DNA of 64,000 bases, taken from assembly GCF_016629665.1 (NCBI RefSeq), contig NZ_JAEPRQ010000009.1, positions 97,904 through 161,903 of the forward strand. The letters run 5' to 3'. A program made the translations under genes and the position numbers. The notes under the pieces were generated by a model. The model did not search any database, was not told where the DNA came from, and saw nothing but the letters and a program-made list of their open reading frames with translations. This stretch comes from Paracoccus caeni. Its GTDB lineage: Bacteria > Pseudomonadota > Alphaproteobacteria > Rhodobacterales > Rhodobacteraceae. Positions 17,101-25,889 of this stretch are shown here, piece after piece (position 1 is the stretch's first letter; each line of letters starts with the position of its first letter).

Positions 17101-18044
17101 GCGCTCATGTGCCGCCGATGCCGGTTCTGCCGATGTTCATGGATTTGCCGTTGCTGCGCGGCGATGAGGTGGCGCATGCGCCTTGGCTCGCGGTGGCGGC
17201 GAAGCCTTGGCCGGGTAGTGTGGCTGTTTATGAATCGGTCGAGGATGAGGGCGGGTATGAGTTGAACCTGCTGCTGTCGCGCAGGTCGTATATCGGGCGG
17301 GTGCTGGAGGATCTGCCACGGGCGCGTCCGGGGGTGATTGCGCGCGGGCCTGCCTTGCGGGTCAGGCTGAAGGATGCAGGTCTGCGCTCGGTCACGCGGC
17401 GGGCTTTGCTGGCCGGGGGGAATGCGCTGGCAATCGGTGACGGCTCGATGGAAAACTGGGAGATCGTGCAATTCCAGAAGGCGGTGCCGGTCGGCAGCGG
17501 GGTCTGGGAACTGTCCGAACTGCTGCGGGGACAGGCGGGCACCGATGCGCTGATGCCGGATGTCTGGCCCGCGGGAAGCCATGTGGTGCTGCTGGATGGC
17601 GGGCCGGTGCAGGTGAAGGCCGCGCCGGGCAGTCGCGGGCAGGAGCGGTTCTGGCGGATCGGGCCGTCAAGCCGTGCGGTCGATGATCCAAGCTATCGGG
17701 CGCGGGTGACGGTGACGCGGGGTGTCGGGCTGCGACCCTATGCGCCGTGCCATTTGCGATTGACGGGCGACCGGCTGTCATGGGTGCGGCGGACGCGGAT
17801 CGAGGGCGATGGCTGGGACGGGGCCGAGGTGCCTTTGGGAGAGGCTCGGGAAAGCTATCTGCTGCGGATTTCGCGGGGTGGCGTGGCGCTGCATTCGGCG
17901 GAAGTCGGGGCGGCGGAATATCAGATTCCCGGCTCGGTCTGGGCGGATTTGGTGGGGACGGGGCCGTTCGGGGTGACGGTCGCGCAGCTTTCGGACCTCT
18001 ACGGGGCGGGCCTTTCAGCAAGGAGGATTTTCGATGTCGAATGA
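14160..18044 (+). CDS. GTA baseplate multidomain protein, megatron (g15)
   Basis: A 1294-residue protein that forms the central baseplate spike. The first 50 residues contain a hydrophobic Gly-rich stretch (GASIGSGFGGAVLGLSGAVIG). About 60-420 is a tail-hub-like beta part; about 420-740 is a GTA TIM-barrel-like domain with YAADWSEYFGHHPGGGE and DFVGIDNYMPLSDWR; about 780-1010 is a phage tail protein domain (GYLTSGGETARAALQPLM); the remainder is beta-rich. RcGTA g15 has the same order. AAGGAGG lies 9 bases before ATG 14160. It overlaps the next gene by 11 bases. Confidence 0.93.
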   Translation: MATIVLSAVGASIGSGFGGAVLGLSGAVIGRAIGATVGRVFDQRLLGGGAKAVETGRIDRLRLQSAGEGLAIPKLWGQLRVPGHVIWASPLEEVTRSEDAGGGKGAPKAKVTHISYRLSVALALCEGPLLGVGRVWADGEEVPASDLNMRVYRGDEGQMPDPAIAAHEGEDAPAYRGIAYVVLEGLNLEPWGNRMPQLTFEVTAAARDGSGLCRDVEAVALIPGTGEYSLAMTPVTQDLGLGETRSVNVNTPMGGTDFAASMEIMGRELPNVGSVSLVVSWFGDDLRINHCTVRPKVEQVEIEGSEMPWRAGGISRAEAMAVSRVEDRPIYGGTPSDQSVIEALRALAASGRKAVFYPFILMEQLGGNGLPNPYGGVGQPVMPWRGRVTTSKAPGQEGSPDGTAAAADEVAVFFGAAEAGDFSVDGEVVSYHGPEEWSYRRFILHYAHLCAAAGGVDAFLIGTEMVAMTQIRGAGNSYPAVEQLIRLAHDVRAILGPGVKLSYAADWSEYFGHHPGGGELFFHLDPLWADEAIDFVGIDNYMPLSDWREGEDHLDAHWGRIGNPDYLMANVEGGEGYDWYYASDADRDAQVRTPITDGAYDEAWVWRYKDLTGWWQNLHYNRPGGVRAANATDWVPGSKPFWFTEYGCAALDKATNQPNKFLDAMSSESTLPFYSNARRDDAIQAAYIAAVTAYWRHPGRNPAMAGGGRMVDLARAHVWCWDARPYPAFPRRPDLWSDGPAWERGHWLNGRTGAVTLASVVGDICREAGLRDYDVSALSGVVRGYLTSGGETARAALQPLMLAYGFDAVERDGVLRFLHRDGRVQAEIGPEHLALTDEVAGFETMRAPVPELAGRLRLSHVEAGADYAVATAEGSLPDAAQESVADTEFALSLTRSEGRAVVERWLAEAAVARDAARFALPPSLAHLGPGDVLRVAVEGVEAKRWRIDRVERGGAVTVDAVRVEPGVYLPALSVEDEGPIRAHVPPMPVLPMFMDLPLLRGDEVAHAPWLAVAAKPWPGSVAVYESVEDEGGYELNLLLSRRSYIGRVLEDLPRARPGVIARGPALRVRLKDAGLRSVTRRALLAGGNALAIGDGSMENWEIVQFQKAVPVGSGVWELSELLRGQAGTDALMPDVWPAGSHVVLLDGGPVQVKAAPGSRGQERFWRIGPSSRAVDDPSYRARVTVTRGVGLRPYAPCHLRLTGDRLSWVRRTRIEGDGWDGAEVPLGEARESYLLRISRGGVALHSAEVGAAEYQIPGSVWADLVGTGPFGVTVAQLSDLYGAGLSARRIFDVE

Positions 18045-18744
18045 AACGGCAAGGTTGCAGATGCCGCTGGTGCAGGGCGCGCAGGCGCAGAAGCATGTGA
18101 CCGTGAACGAGGCGCTGATGCGGTTGGACGGGGTCAGCAATCTGGTGCTGCAAAGCCTTGACCATGGAGTGCCGCCGGTTTCGGTCATCGACGGGCGCTG
18201 TTACGGAGTGCCGGGCGGGGCCAGTGGTGACTGGGCCGGGCAGGCGGGCAAGATCGCCATTGGCTCGAACGGTGGTTGGGTGTTCGTGCAACCCTCGGCC
18301 GGGATGCGGGGTTTTGTGGCGGATCGCGGGGTTGTGGCGGTGCATGACGGATCAGGCTGGGTGCCGGGCGCGCTGAGCCTTGGCGGCTTCGGCTCGGGGC
18401 TTATGACCGGGATGGTCGAGGCCGAGGTCGAGGTCGGCAGTGGTGCCAGTTTCGATACCGGCATCACCATTCCGGCGAATGTCATGGTGATCGGCGCGGT
18501 GGCGCGGGTGGTCGAGCCTTTGGCCGGATCTTTGGATAGTTGGAAACTGGGGACAGTCGGCGCGGTGGATCGCTTTGGGCAGGGCTTGGGCAAGGGTGCC
18601 GGGTCGTGGGCACGCGGGCTGTTGGGGGCGCCAATGACCTATTATGAGGCTGCAAATCTGCTGATGACGGCAGAAGGCGGCGTTTTCGGCGGGGGGCGGG
18701 TCCGGCTGGCCGTGCATTGGCTGGCGCTGAGATTGCCAAGTTGA
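18034..18744 (+). CDS. DUF2793 protein at the 3' end of the GTA cluster
   Basis: A 236-residue DUF2793 protein starting MSNETARLQMPLVQGAQAQ, followed by KHVTVNEALMRLDG, the family signature. The remainder is Gly-rich beta structure (GRCYGVPGGASGDWAGQAGK), as in phage tail fibre or baseplate accessory proteins. It overlaps g15 by 11 bases, has its own AAGGAGG site, and so is very likely in the GTA operon. Its exact place in the particle is unknown; receptor contact is a plausible inference. Confidence 0.85.
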   Translation: MSNETARLQMPLVQGAQAQKHVTVNEALMRLDGVSNLVLQSLDHGVPPVSVIDGRCYGVPGGASGDWAGQAGKIAIGSNGGWVFVQPSAGMRGFVADRGVVAVHDGSGWVPGALSLGGFGSGLMTGMVEAEVEVGSGASFDTGITIPANVMVIGAVARVVEPLAGSLDSWKLGTVGAVDRFGQGLGKGAGSWARGLLGAPMTYYEAANLLMTAEGGVFGGGRVRLAVHWLALRLPS

Positions 18745-18823
18745 GGCGGATTTTTCCTCGATATCTTTTCTGCCACCCCCATATGCGTTATGAGGTAACT
18801 CCACGACACAGGCTTAGCCCCCC

Positions 18824-19651
18824 ATGAATATGCAAAGCGCAACCAAGAAGCCCATCGATCTGGATCGAGATGCCATCTGGGCGCAGGTCTGTGACGAGGC
18901 CAAGGAGGCCGTTCAGAATGAGCCGCTGCTGGGGTCGCTGATTCATGCGGGCTTGCTGCATCACTACAGCCTCGAGGCGGCTTTGGCCTATCGGTTCTCG
19001 ATGAAGCTGGCCAGCCCCGAGATGAGCGAGCAGATCCTGCGCGAGATCTCGGACCATGCCTATCGCAGCGCCCCGGAACTGGGTGATGCGGCGCGGGCAG
19101 ATTTGCTGGCGGTCTATGACCGCGATCCGGCGACGCACCGGCTGTTACAACCGATCCTGTTCTTCAAGGGCTTTCAGGCGTTGCAGGCCTATCGCATGGC
19201 GCATTGGCTGTGGCGACAGGATCGCCGCGATCTGGCCTATTTCGTGCAGATGCGCTGCTCGGAATGCTTTGGGGTGGATATTCATCCAGCGGCAGAGATT
19301 GGAACCGGCGTGATGATCGATCACGCCCATTCCATCGTCATTGGCGAGACGGCAAAGGTCGGCAATGATGTGTCGATGCTGCACTCGGTAACGCTTGGCG
19401 GGACCGGCAAGGAAGATGGCGACCGCCATCCGAAGATCGGCGACGGTGTGCTGGTCGGCGCGGGGGCGAAGGTTTTGGGCAATATCAGCGTCGGGCACCA
19501 TTCGCGGATTGCGGCGGGCTCGGTCGTGTTGACCGATGTGCCGCCCTGCAAGACCGTGGCGGGGGTTCCGGCGAAGGTGATCGGGGATGCGGGTTGTCCT
19601 GAACCCTCGCACAGCATGAACCAACTGCTGGGAATGAGCGAATTTCCGTAA
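18824..19651 (+). CDS. cysE: Serine O-acetyltransferase
   Basis: A 275-residue cytosolic enzyme that acetylates serine with acetyl-CoA to O-acetylserine, the first committed step of cysteine synthesis. The N-terminal helical SATase domain (about 20-150) is followed by a left-handed beta helix of hexapeptide repeats (about 160-255) with GVMIDHAHSIVIGETAKVG and VTLGGTGKEDGDRHPKIGDG; the HAHS/GGTGK motifs are typical active-site and acceptor regions. Cysteine synthase lies 18 kb upstream, on the other side of the GTA cluster. A GTA cluster beside cysE is a known arrangement in Rhodobacterales. Confidence 0.95.
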   Translation: MNMQSATKKPIDLDRDAIWAQVCDEAKEAVQNEPLLGSLIHAGLLHHYSLEAALAYRFSMKLASPEMSEQILREISDHAYRSAPELGDAARADLLAVYDRDPATHRLLQPILFFKGFQALQAYRMAHWLWRQDRRDLAYFVQMRCSECFGVDIHPAAEIGTGVMIDHAHSIVIGETAKVGNDVSMLHSVTLGGTGKEDGDRHPKIGDGVLVGAGAKVLGNISVGHHSRIAAGSVVLTDVPPCKTVAGVPAKVIGDAGCPEPSHSMNQLLGMSEFP

Positions 19652-19677
19652 GCTGCGGGTGAGGGTGATTGTCGCGG

Positions 19678-20736
19678 TTAGCGCCAATCACCGTTGCCGC
19701 TGCCGGTCAGCTCTTGCAGCGTGATCCCTTCGCGTTCCAGCCGCGCATTGATCTGCTGTGCGATTCTGGGGGCGAGCGAAAAGCCTTGATAGATCAGGGC
19801 CGAGTAGATTTGGACCGCGCTGGCTCCGGCGCGCAGTTTCGCCCATGCATCCTCGACCGAGCCAATTCCGCCGACACCGATCAGCGGGATTTTCCCCTGC
19901 GTCTCACGGTAAAGCTGGGCCAGCACGCGGGTCGAACGGTCAAAGACGGGTTTGCCTGACAGGCCGCCTGCCTCTTTCGCCTGCGGATCGCCGATACCGT
20001 CGCGGGACAGCGTCGTATTGGTGGCGATAATCGCGTCGATCCCGGCATTCAGGGCTACGGCGGCGATGTCGGAGATGTCTTTCGGGTCGAGATCGGGGGC
20101 GATCTTGACGAAGACCGGACGGCGTTCGGGCAGGCTGTCGCGCGCTTCCATCACGCCCTGCAGCAGAGCGGCGAGGGCTTCGGGGCCCTGAAGGTCGCGA
20201 AGTTTTTCGGTATTCGGCGAGGAGACATTGACGGTCAGAAAATCGGCCGAGGCGCCGGCGATGCGGACGACAGCGGCGAAATCGGCGGCGCGGTCGGTGC
20301 TGTCCTTGTTCGCGCCGATATTGAGGCCGACGGGGATGCCATTCGGGCGGGCGGCAAGGCGGGTGGCGATGGTTTCGGCGCCTTCATTGTTGAAGCCGAA
20401 GCGGTTGATGATCGCCTGATCCGCTGTCAGTCGGAACAGGCGCGGTTTCGGATTGCCGGGTTGCGGGCGAGGGGTCGCCGCGCCCAGTTCGATGAAGCCA
20501 AAACCCGCGCGCATCAGCGGCGCGACTACCTTGGCGTTCTTGTCATATCCAGCCGCCAGTCCGACCGGATTGGGCATTCTAAGTCCGGCAATCTGCGTTT
20601 TCAGCCGGTCCGATGTCACCGGCGCACCGGGCAGCGGCACGAGGCCAAGTGACAGTGCGCGGATCGACAGATCGTGTGCCCGCTCGGGGTCGAGGCGGTG
20701 CAGGGCGCTGAGGCCAAGGCGTTCGATCAGCTTCAT
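19678..20736 (-). CDS. pyrD: Dihydroorotate dehydrogenase (quinone), class 2
   Basis: A 352-residue FMN enzyme that oxidises dihydroorotate to orotate in pyrimidine synthesis and passes electrons to the quinone pool at the inner membrane. The N-terminal helices [20 protein letters not shown] are the membrane-associating class 2 extension. Motifs include [10 protein letters not shown], the [21 protein letters not shown] segment, [24 protein letters not shown] with the catalytic Ser, and GVGGIGS for FMN phosphate. The start at 20736 overlaps the upstream DUF952 gene by 4 bases; a longer frame upstream is ignored. It converges on cysE with a 26-base gap. Confidence 0.95.
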   Translation of the reverse strand: MKLIERLGLSALHRLDPERAHDLSIRALSLGLVPLPGAPVTSDRLKTQIAGLRMPNPVGLAAGYDKNAKVVAPLMRAGFGFIELGAATPRPQPGNPKPRLFRLTADQAIINRFGFNNEGAETIATRLAARPNGIPVGLNIGANKDSTDRAADFAAVVRIAGASADFLTVNVSSPNTEKLRDLQGPEALAALLQGVMEARDSLPERRPVFVKIAPDLDPKDISDIAAVALNAGIDAIIATNTTLSRDGIGDPQAKEAGGLSGKPVFDRSTRVLAQLYRETQGKIPLIGVGGIGSVEDAWAKLRAGASAVQIYSALIYQGFSLAPRIAQQINARLEREGITLQELTGSGNGDWR

Positions 20737-21068
20737 TCCAGCGATCCTGCATCGTGGTGGCCATCGACATGCGGAATCGGCCGGTTCCAAATGACATCGG
20801 CCATGCGCAGCGGGCGGTAGAGATGCGGGAACAGCACACCGCCGCGCGCCTCTTCCCATTTCAGATCCTGCTGCATCGTTGCGGGATCGCAGGCGAGAAG
20901 ATGCAACGCTCCCTCGCCCGCGAAATGCTTGGCGAGAGTTCCCGTGACCTGATCGGCGGTCGAGAAATGGATATAGCCGTCAGCCAGATCGACTGGCGCG
21001 CCATCGGTCTGGCCGTCGCGCTGCAATGCGTCCCATTCGGCGGGGCGAAGTATCTTGTAGATCAGCAT
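20733..21068 (-). CDS. DUF952 domain protein
   Basis: A 111-residue DUF952 protein. It starts [19 protein letters not shown] and contains [20 protein letters not shown], the family hallmark, whose His and Ser/Thr residues resemble an ADP-ribosyl-binding or glutathione-transferase-like fold. No enzymatic role is established. It is translationally coupled to pyrD (4-base overlap), a neighbourhood seen in many alphaproteobacteria. Confidence 0.9.
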   Translation of the reverse strand: MLIYKILRPAEWDALQRDGQTDGAPVDLADGYIHFSTADQVTGTLAKHFAGEGALHLLACDPATMQQDLKWEEARGGVLFPHLYRPLRMADVIWNRPIPHVDGHHDAGSLE

Positions 21069-21209
21069 ATGGGCATCCGTCGTAATCGCGCGTTTCGGGT
21101 TTGCGACGGTCTTACCCGGCTGGTCGTTTTACGCAACCTTCGTTTGACCCTCTGGGAAGGCTGCGCCAATCTGGTCCGACAAACCCAACGGGACAAGAGG
21201 GGAATCAGA

Positions 21210-22814
21210 ATGACCTACCGCCTTTTGACGGCTGTTTCGGTTGCTGCGCTGTTCGCAGGCACCGCACAGGCCGAGACGGTGCTGCATATCCTGCATACCA
21301 ACGACCTGCACAGCCGGATCGAGTCGATCAACAAATCCGACAGCACTTGCGGCGAGGAAGACCTTGCGGCGGGCGAATGCTTTGGCGGCGTGGCCCGGGT
21401 GGCGGCGAAGGTGAAGGAACTGCGCGATCAGATCACCGCAGACGGTGGCAATGTGCTGGTTCTGGATGCGGGTGATCAATATCAGGGCAGTCTGTTCTAC
21501 ACGACCTACAAGGGCGAGGACGTGATCGAGTTCATGACTGCGATCGGTTATGACGCGATGGCGGTGGGCAACCACGAATTCGACGATGGTCCCGAGGGGC
21601 TGGCGCTGCTGGCGGACGGGGTCGAGTTTCCGGTGATCTCGGGCAATCTGGACCTGTCGCAGTCGAATGTGCTGAACGGCAAGGTCGGCGATCTGCTGAC
21701 GCTGGATGTGAACGGCGAGAAGATCGGCATCATCTCGGCCCTTGCGATGGACACGCCTGAGACTTCGTCGCCCGGTCCGAACGTGATTTTTCAAGACGAT
21801 ATTGAAAGCCTGAAGGCCGATGTGCAGGAACTGACCGATCAGGGGGTGAACAAGATCATCGCGCTGACCCATGTCGGCTATCTGCGCGATCAGGAATATG
21901 CCGCGCAAATTTCGGGGATCGACGCGATCGTCGGCGGTCATTCGCATACGCTTCTGGGGAGCATGGAGGGTGCGCTTGGCGCCTATCCGACCATGGTGGC
22001 GAACCCGGACGGTGTCGAGGTTCCTGTCGCACAGGCCTATGCTTACTCGAAATATCTGGGCCACCTTATCCTGACATTCGATGATGACGGCAACCTGACC
22101 AAGGTCGAGGGTGAGCCGATCCTGCTGGACAGCTCGGTCCCCGAGGATGAGGCTATCGCGGCGCGGGTCAAGGAAATGGCCCAGCCGATCCTTGAATTGC
22201 GTGAGAAAGTCGTGGCCGAAAGCGCCTCGGATATCGATGGTGACCGCAACAATTGCCGGGCGCGGGAATGCACCATGGGTAATCTGGTGGCCGATGCGAT
22301 GGTGGACCGCGTCAAGGATCAGGGCGTGACCATCGCGATTGCCAATGGCGGCGGGCTGCGCGCGTCAATCGATACCGGGCCGGTGACGATGGGCGAGGTC
22401 TATACCGTTCTGCCGTTCCAGAACACGCTGGCCACGTTCCAGCTTAAAGGCGCGGATGTGGTGACGGCGCTGGAGAACGGGGCCAGCCAGTATGAGGAAG
22501 TCGCCGGTCGTTTCTCGCAGGTGTCGGGGCTGAAATACACTGTCACGCCAAGCGCTGAATCCGGTGCCCGGATCAGCGATGTGCTGGTCGAGAAGGACGG
22601 TGAGTGGGTGCCCATCGACCCGGAAGAAACCTATGGTCTGGTGTCGAACAACTACATGCGCGGCGGCGGTGACGGCTATGAGATTTTCGCCACCAATGCT
22701 GAAAATCCCTATGATTTCGGCCCCGATCTGGCCGAAGTCGTGGCGGATTATCTGGGCGCCAAGGATGCCCCGTATGAGCCGTATCTGGACGGTCGCATCA
22801 CCGTCGCCGAGTGA
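21210..22814 (+). CDS. Secreted 5'-nucleotidase / metallophosphatase
   Basis: A 534-residue periplasmic enzyme of the UshA/5'-nucleotidase family. A signal peptide (residues 1-22, ending GTAQAE) is followed by the calcineurin-like metallophosphoesterase domain: ILHTNDLHSRIE, VLDAGDQYQGS, VGNHEFDDG and GGHSHTLL supply the two-metal site. From about residue 330 comes the 5'-nucleotidase C domain (RECTMGNLVADAMVDRV, IANGGGLRASID, LPFQNTL). It would release nucleosides and phosphate from nucleotides. ATG 21210 follows AGAGGGGA and gives the signal peptide; the frame extends far upstream without justification. A bidirectional terminator follows. Confidence 0.92.
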   Translation: MTYRLLTAVSVAALFAGTAQAETVLHILHTNDLHSRIESINKSDSTCGEEDLAAGECFGGVARVAAKVKELRDQITADGGNVLVLDAGDQYQGSLFYTTYKGEDVIEFMTAIGYDAMAVGNHEFDDGPEGLALLADGVEFPVISGNLDLSQSNVLNGKVGDLLTLDVNGEKIGIISALAMDTPETSSPGPNVIFQDDIESLKADVQELTDQGVNKIIALTHVGYLRDQEYAAQISGIDAIVGGHSHTLLGSMEGALGAYPTMVANPDGVEVPVAQAYAYSKYLGHLILTFDDDGNLTKVEGEPILLDSSVPEDEAIAARVKEMAQPILELREKVVAESASDIDGDRNNCRARECTMGNLVADAMVDRVKDQGVTIAIANGGGLRASIDTGPVTMGEVYTVLPFQNTLATFQLKGADVVTALENGASQYEEVAGRFSQVSGLKYTVTPSAESGARISDVLVEKDGEWVPIDPEETYGLVSNNYMRGGGDGYEIFATNAENPYDFGPDLAEVVADYLGAKDAPYEPYLDGRITVAE

Positions 22815-22835
22815 TCTACGGACCCTATGAAACAG

Positions 22836-22861
22836 AAACCCCGGCTTCGGCCGGGGTTTTT
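22836..22861. terminator. Bidirectional terminator between nucleotidase and GNAT genes
   Basis: A perfect stem AAACCCCGGC/GCCGGGGTTT with a TTCG tetraloop (22846-22849) and a T run on the + strand; the arms' own A/T ends supply a U tract on the - strand. It lies 22 bases after the nucleotidase stop and 5 bases from the stop of the convergent GNAT gene, so it can serve both. Confidence 0.9.
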
Positions 22862-22865
22862 CATT

Positions 22866-23342
22866 TCAGTAAAGGTCGCGGCCCAGATAGATCACGCCCG
22901 GTAGCGGGTTTTCATAATAGGCTGGGACTTGCTGAAATCCAAAGCGTTCATACAGCCGGACCGCCTCGGTCAGCCGCGCCAATGTGTCAAGAACCATGCG
23001 CCGATAACCCGCCTCGCGCGCGCTTTGCAGGATCGCATCGGCAAGCGCGCGGCCCAGTCCCAGACCCCGCGCCTCGTCGCGCAGATACATCCGCTTCATC
23101 TCGCAGGTCACACCGTCAAGCGGGCGCAACGCAACACAGCCAAGCGCGCTGCCATCGGTTGACAGAGCCAGCAGCACCACGCCTTCCGGCGCAGCATATT
23201 TTCCCGGCAGGGTTGCCAGCTCGGTTTCCAGATCCTGAAAATCCAGTGGCACGTTCAGCCAGTCGGTATAGTCGCGAAAGAGCTTGCGAACGGTCTCGGC
23301 ATCTTCGGGAAACCGGGCAGGGCGGATGAGGATATCGGTCAT
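22866..23342 (-). CDS. GNAT family N-acetyltransferase
   Basis: A 158-residue GNAT protein that transfers an acetyl group from acetyl-CoA to an unknown amine. The acetyl-CoA pyrophosphate loop is DEARGLGLGRALADAIL (motif RGxGxG variant) near residue 88, preceded by EMKRMYLR. The C-terminal YERFGFQQVPAYYENPLPG is typical of the YncA/MarR-fused GNAT subgroup. The start at 23342 (MTDILIRPA) aligns with the usual N-terminus; a 12-residue longer frame exists. The substrate cannot be inferred. Confidence 0.88.
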   Translation of the reverse strand: MTDILIRPARFPEDAETVRKLFRDYTDWLNVPLDFQDLETELATLPGKYAAPEGVVLLALSTDGSALGCVALRPLDGVTCEMKRMYLRDEARGLGLGRALADAILQSAREAGYRRMVLDTLARLTEAVRLYERFGFQQVPAYYENPLPGVIYLGRDLY

Positions 23343-23384
23343 GCCGCAAGAGTTACGGTTGCGGCGCGGGCGGTGCAAGCCCGG

Positions 23385-24545
23385 TCAGAGCGTCTCGACC
23401 AATTGTCGCCGCGACAGGTTTCGCAGATGGCGTTCCGACAAAGTCCGCGCCTCGGCCCCGGTCAGGAAACGGCGCACGCCGGTCGGACGATGATCAGGCC
23501 GGATCAGTTCCGGGAAAAGCGACTGGATCTCGCGCCGCGCTGCCGGGCCGACAGCCAGCATGGCCTGTGGTCCGGTGAAGAGGCTTTCCGTCAGGCAGCC
23601 GTTCGAGCGGACCAGTTCGTGCCGGTCAAACAGCAGGTGCAGATAGGTCACGCCTTCGGCGGGATTGATCGCCTCGATCCCCGGCAGACCGACCAGATGC
23701 TTGGCCGCCAGCATCACCTCATTCTCATCAAAAAGCCGCCTGCCGATGCGAGAGCGGACCAGAACCCGGTGCTGCGGTGAGACCGTCAGATCCCGCGCAG
23801 GCAGCCCACAGCCAAGCGCACCGGCGCGGATCAGGATCGGGCGCAGGTTCGGCTGCAGATCCAGCCGCGCCGCATCAACATGGGTCTGACCAATCCAGCG
23901 GATTTCCTGCGCGCCATTGTCGGCCGTCAGGACCAGATCGCCCGCGCGCAAATCCTCGATCCGTCTGATGCCCTTCGGCGTCTCGATCAGGCTACCGCTG
24001 GCGAAACAGGGGACCGATGACGGCGCTGCAAGCGGGCGGTAGGGCATCGCGTCGTTCGAGACGCTGATCGAATAGGTGTCCTGAAACTTGTAGGAATGCG
24101 AAAGATCGAAGGTCGGGAAACTGCCATTTGGCAGCGGCTTCGGAATGACCAGCACCGAATGACGCGCGCCCAGTTCCGTGCCCAACTGACCCGAAACGAT
24201 GGTGCGCGGGAAAATGACGATGAACTCGTTCCAGCTTCCATCCGGGTTTTGCGTCATGTCGCGCAGCACCGAGCCGGTGAAGTTGGTGATCCCTGTTCCG
24301 GCGGGAACCGGGGTTCCGTTTGGTTCGAAGACGGCAGGGGCGGTCAGGGTCTGGCCGTTTTCCGAGGCGGTGTAGCGGCCGCTTTGAAAGCGGTCGTCGT
24401 CGTCGGTGATGGTGATCGTGGACAGGCTGGCATCGGGGAAAGTGATCGCGCCGGTCGTATTCGACCATGGCGCGATCGAGCGGTTGCCGCCCGTGCCTGT
24501 CGTGATCGTCTGGCTGACCATCAACAGCGTAAACTGATATTCCAT
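23385..24545 (-). CDS. Hint (Hedgehog/intein) domain protein
   Basis: A 386-residue protein with a beta-rich N-terminal half (about 1-175, many Thr/Ser/Asp, ITITDDDDRFQSGRYTAS) and a C-terminal Hint domain from CFASGSLIETPKGIRRIED (Cys near residue 180). The Hint catalytic Cys and the later TVSPQHRVLV block are present, as in Rhodobacteraceae Hint_2 proteins. These are thought to self-cleave, releasing the N-terminal part. There is no signal peptide; export through a type I system is plausible but no transporter is adjacent. Its function is unknown. Confidence 0.85.
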   Translation of the reverse strand: MEYQFTLLMVSQTITTGTGGNRSIAPWSNTTGAITFPDASLSTITITDDDDRFQSGRYTASENGQTLTAPAVFEPNGTPVPAGTGITNFTGSVLRDMTQNPDGSWNEFIVIFPRTIVSGQLGTELGARHSVLVIPKPLPNGSFPTFDLSHSYKFQDTYSISVSNDAMPYRPLAAPSSVPCFASGSLIETPKGIRRIEDLRAGDLVLTADNGAQEIRWIGQTHVDAARLDLQPNLRPILIRAGALGCGLPARDLTVSPQHRVLVRSRIGRRLFDENEVMLAAKHLVGLPGIEAINPAEGVTYLHLLFDRHELVRSNGCLTESLFTGPQAMLAVGPAARREIQSLFPELIRPDHRPTGVRRFLTGAEARTLSERHLRNLSRRQLVETL

Positions 24546-24715
24546 CGCCTGTCCCTCCCGCCTGCTGGGCCTGTCCGGTCTGCGCCGAACTTGACAGGAG
24601 CGATCTTGCCCTGTGCCTCATCGTTACGAGGCAAGGGTTAAGAAAGCGTAAACTTGCGTAAAGAAAGGCTTAGCGGAGGATTTTAGACGAAGGCAGACCG
24701 ATCTGTTCAGATCGA

Positions 24716-25714
24716 TCAGCGCCCGACCGAGGCTGACGCACCGGTGCCGCGTTCACGGTAAGGCGTGCCGCCATATTGCGCCCGGTAGCATTTCGAGAAA
24801 TGCGACGGGCTGGAAAAGCCCGAGGCCAGCGCCACCTCGATGATCGACATCTCGGTCTGCATCAGCAGGTTGCGCGCGCGGGCCAGCCGGGTTTCCATGT
24901 AATAGCGCTTGGGGCTGCGGTTCAGATAGCGGCGGAACAGCCGCTCCAACTGCCGGGTGGACATGCCCGCATCCGAGGCAAGCTGGGCCGGGCTGATCGG
25001 CTCTTCCAGATTGGCCTCCATCCGGGCGATGACGGTGGCAAGGCGCGGATGGCGGACGCCGATCCGGGTCGGGATCGACAGACGCTGGCGGTCCTGATCG
25101 GTGCGGATCGCGGTGTGCAGCATCTGATCGGCGACTTCGGCGGCAATGGCGTCGCCATGTTCCTCGGCGATGAGATGCAGCATCAGATCGATGGACGAAG
25201 TGCCGCCCGCTGCCGTCAGCCGGTTGCCGTCATGCACGAAGACCGAACGATAGAGATCGACCTCGGGGAAAGCCTCGGCAAAGCCGTCATGGTTTTCCCA
25301 GTGGATCGTCGCCTTGCGTCCGTCCAGCAGGCCCGCCTCGGCCAGAACCCAGGAGCCGGTGCAGACAGCGCCCATCGAGGCGCCGCTGCGGGCCAGCCTG
25401 CGTAGCCAGTTCAGCGTGCTTTTGCCGGTCTCTTTGGCAATGTCGGTGCCGCCGCAGACCACGACGATCTCGCCATGTTCAACCGGCGATTCACTGTCCA
25501 GCCCCGCATCCAGAACCACCCGCGTTCCGTTCGAGCAGACGGCATATTCCCCGCCCGGCGCGACCAGCCGCCATGTGTAAAGCTCTTTCCCGGTCACGCG
25601 ATTTGCAAGGCGCAGAGGCTCGATCGCTGCCGTAAAGGACAGCATCGTGAAACGGTTCAGAAGAAGGAATGTGAAGCGGCGTGGCTTGTCTGATGGCATC
25701 GGGCTGTCTTGCAA
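24716..25714 (-). CDS. GlxA-family AraC-type transcriptional regulator
   Basis: A 332-residue regulator. Residues about 12-185 form a DJ-1/PfpI-like (class I amidotransferase-like) sensor domain, with GAVCTGSWVLAEAGLLDGRK around the nucleophile-elbow Cys. Residues about 225-320 contain the two AraC helix-turn-helix motifs (SPAQLASDAGMSTRQLERLF, SIIEVALASGFSSPSHFSKC). Relatives such as GbdR/CdhR control glycine betaine and carnitine catabolism, but the target here cannot be deduced from neighbours. MPSDKPRRF at 25699 is an alternative start. It is divergent from the DAHP synthase gene. Confidence 0.88.
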   Translation of the reverse strand: MQDSPMPSDKPRRFTFLLLNRFTMLSFTAAIEPLRLANRVTGKELYTWRLVAPGGEYAVCSNGTRVVLDAGLDSESPVEHGEIVVVCGGTDIAKETGKSTLNWLRRLARSGASMGAVCTGSWVLAEAGLLDGRKATIHWENHDGFAEAFPEVDLYRSVFVHDGNRLTAAGGTSSIDLMLHLIAEEHGDAIAAEVADQMLHTAIRTDQDRQRLSIPTRIGVRHPRLATVIARMEANLEEPISPAQLASDAGMSTRQLERLFRRYLNRSPKRYYMETRLARARNLLMQTEMSIIEVALASGFSSPSHFSKCYRAQYGGTPYRERGTGASASVGR

Positions 25715-25889
25715 GTGTATTTACCTACATCAACAGGGAATTAACGGCGTTGCAAGAGCATCTGACAGTTCTGCAACAGCATGTGATGCTTGCGCTCGCA
25801 GCCCGGCTTGCACCTATCCCCGATCCGGGCCTTTCCCTTGGTCATGTTAGCGACTATATCCTCTTCAGTTTTTCCAAGGAGCGAAAGCC

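Noticed and set aside
4178..18744. Head-tail cluster as an ordinary prophage
   Set aside because: No integrase, repressor, replication or lysis genes; gene order, small tape measure and cysE neighbourhood are those of a Rhodobacterales GTA.
23385..24545. Hint domain as an intein
   Set aside because: It is C-terminal with no C-extein or homing endonuclease, so it fits a Hint_2 self-cleaving protein, not protein splicing.
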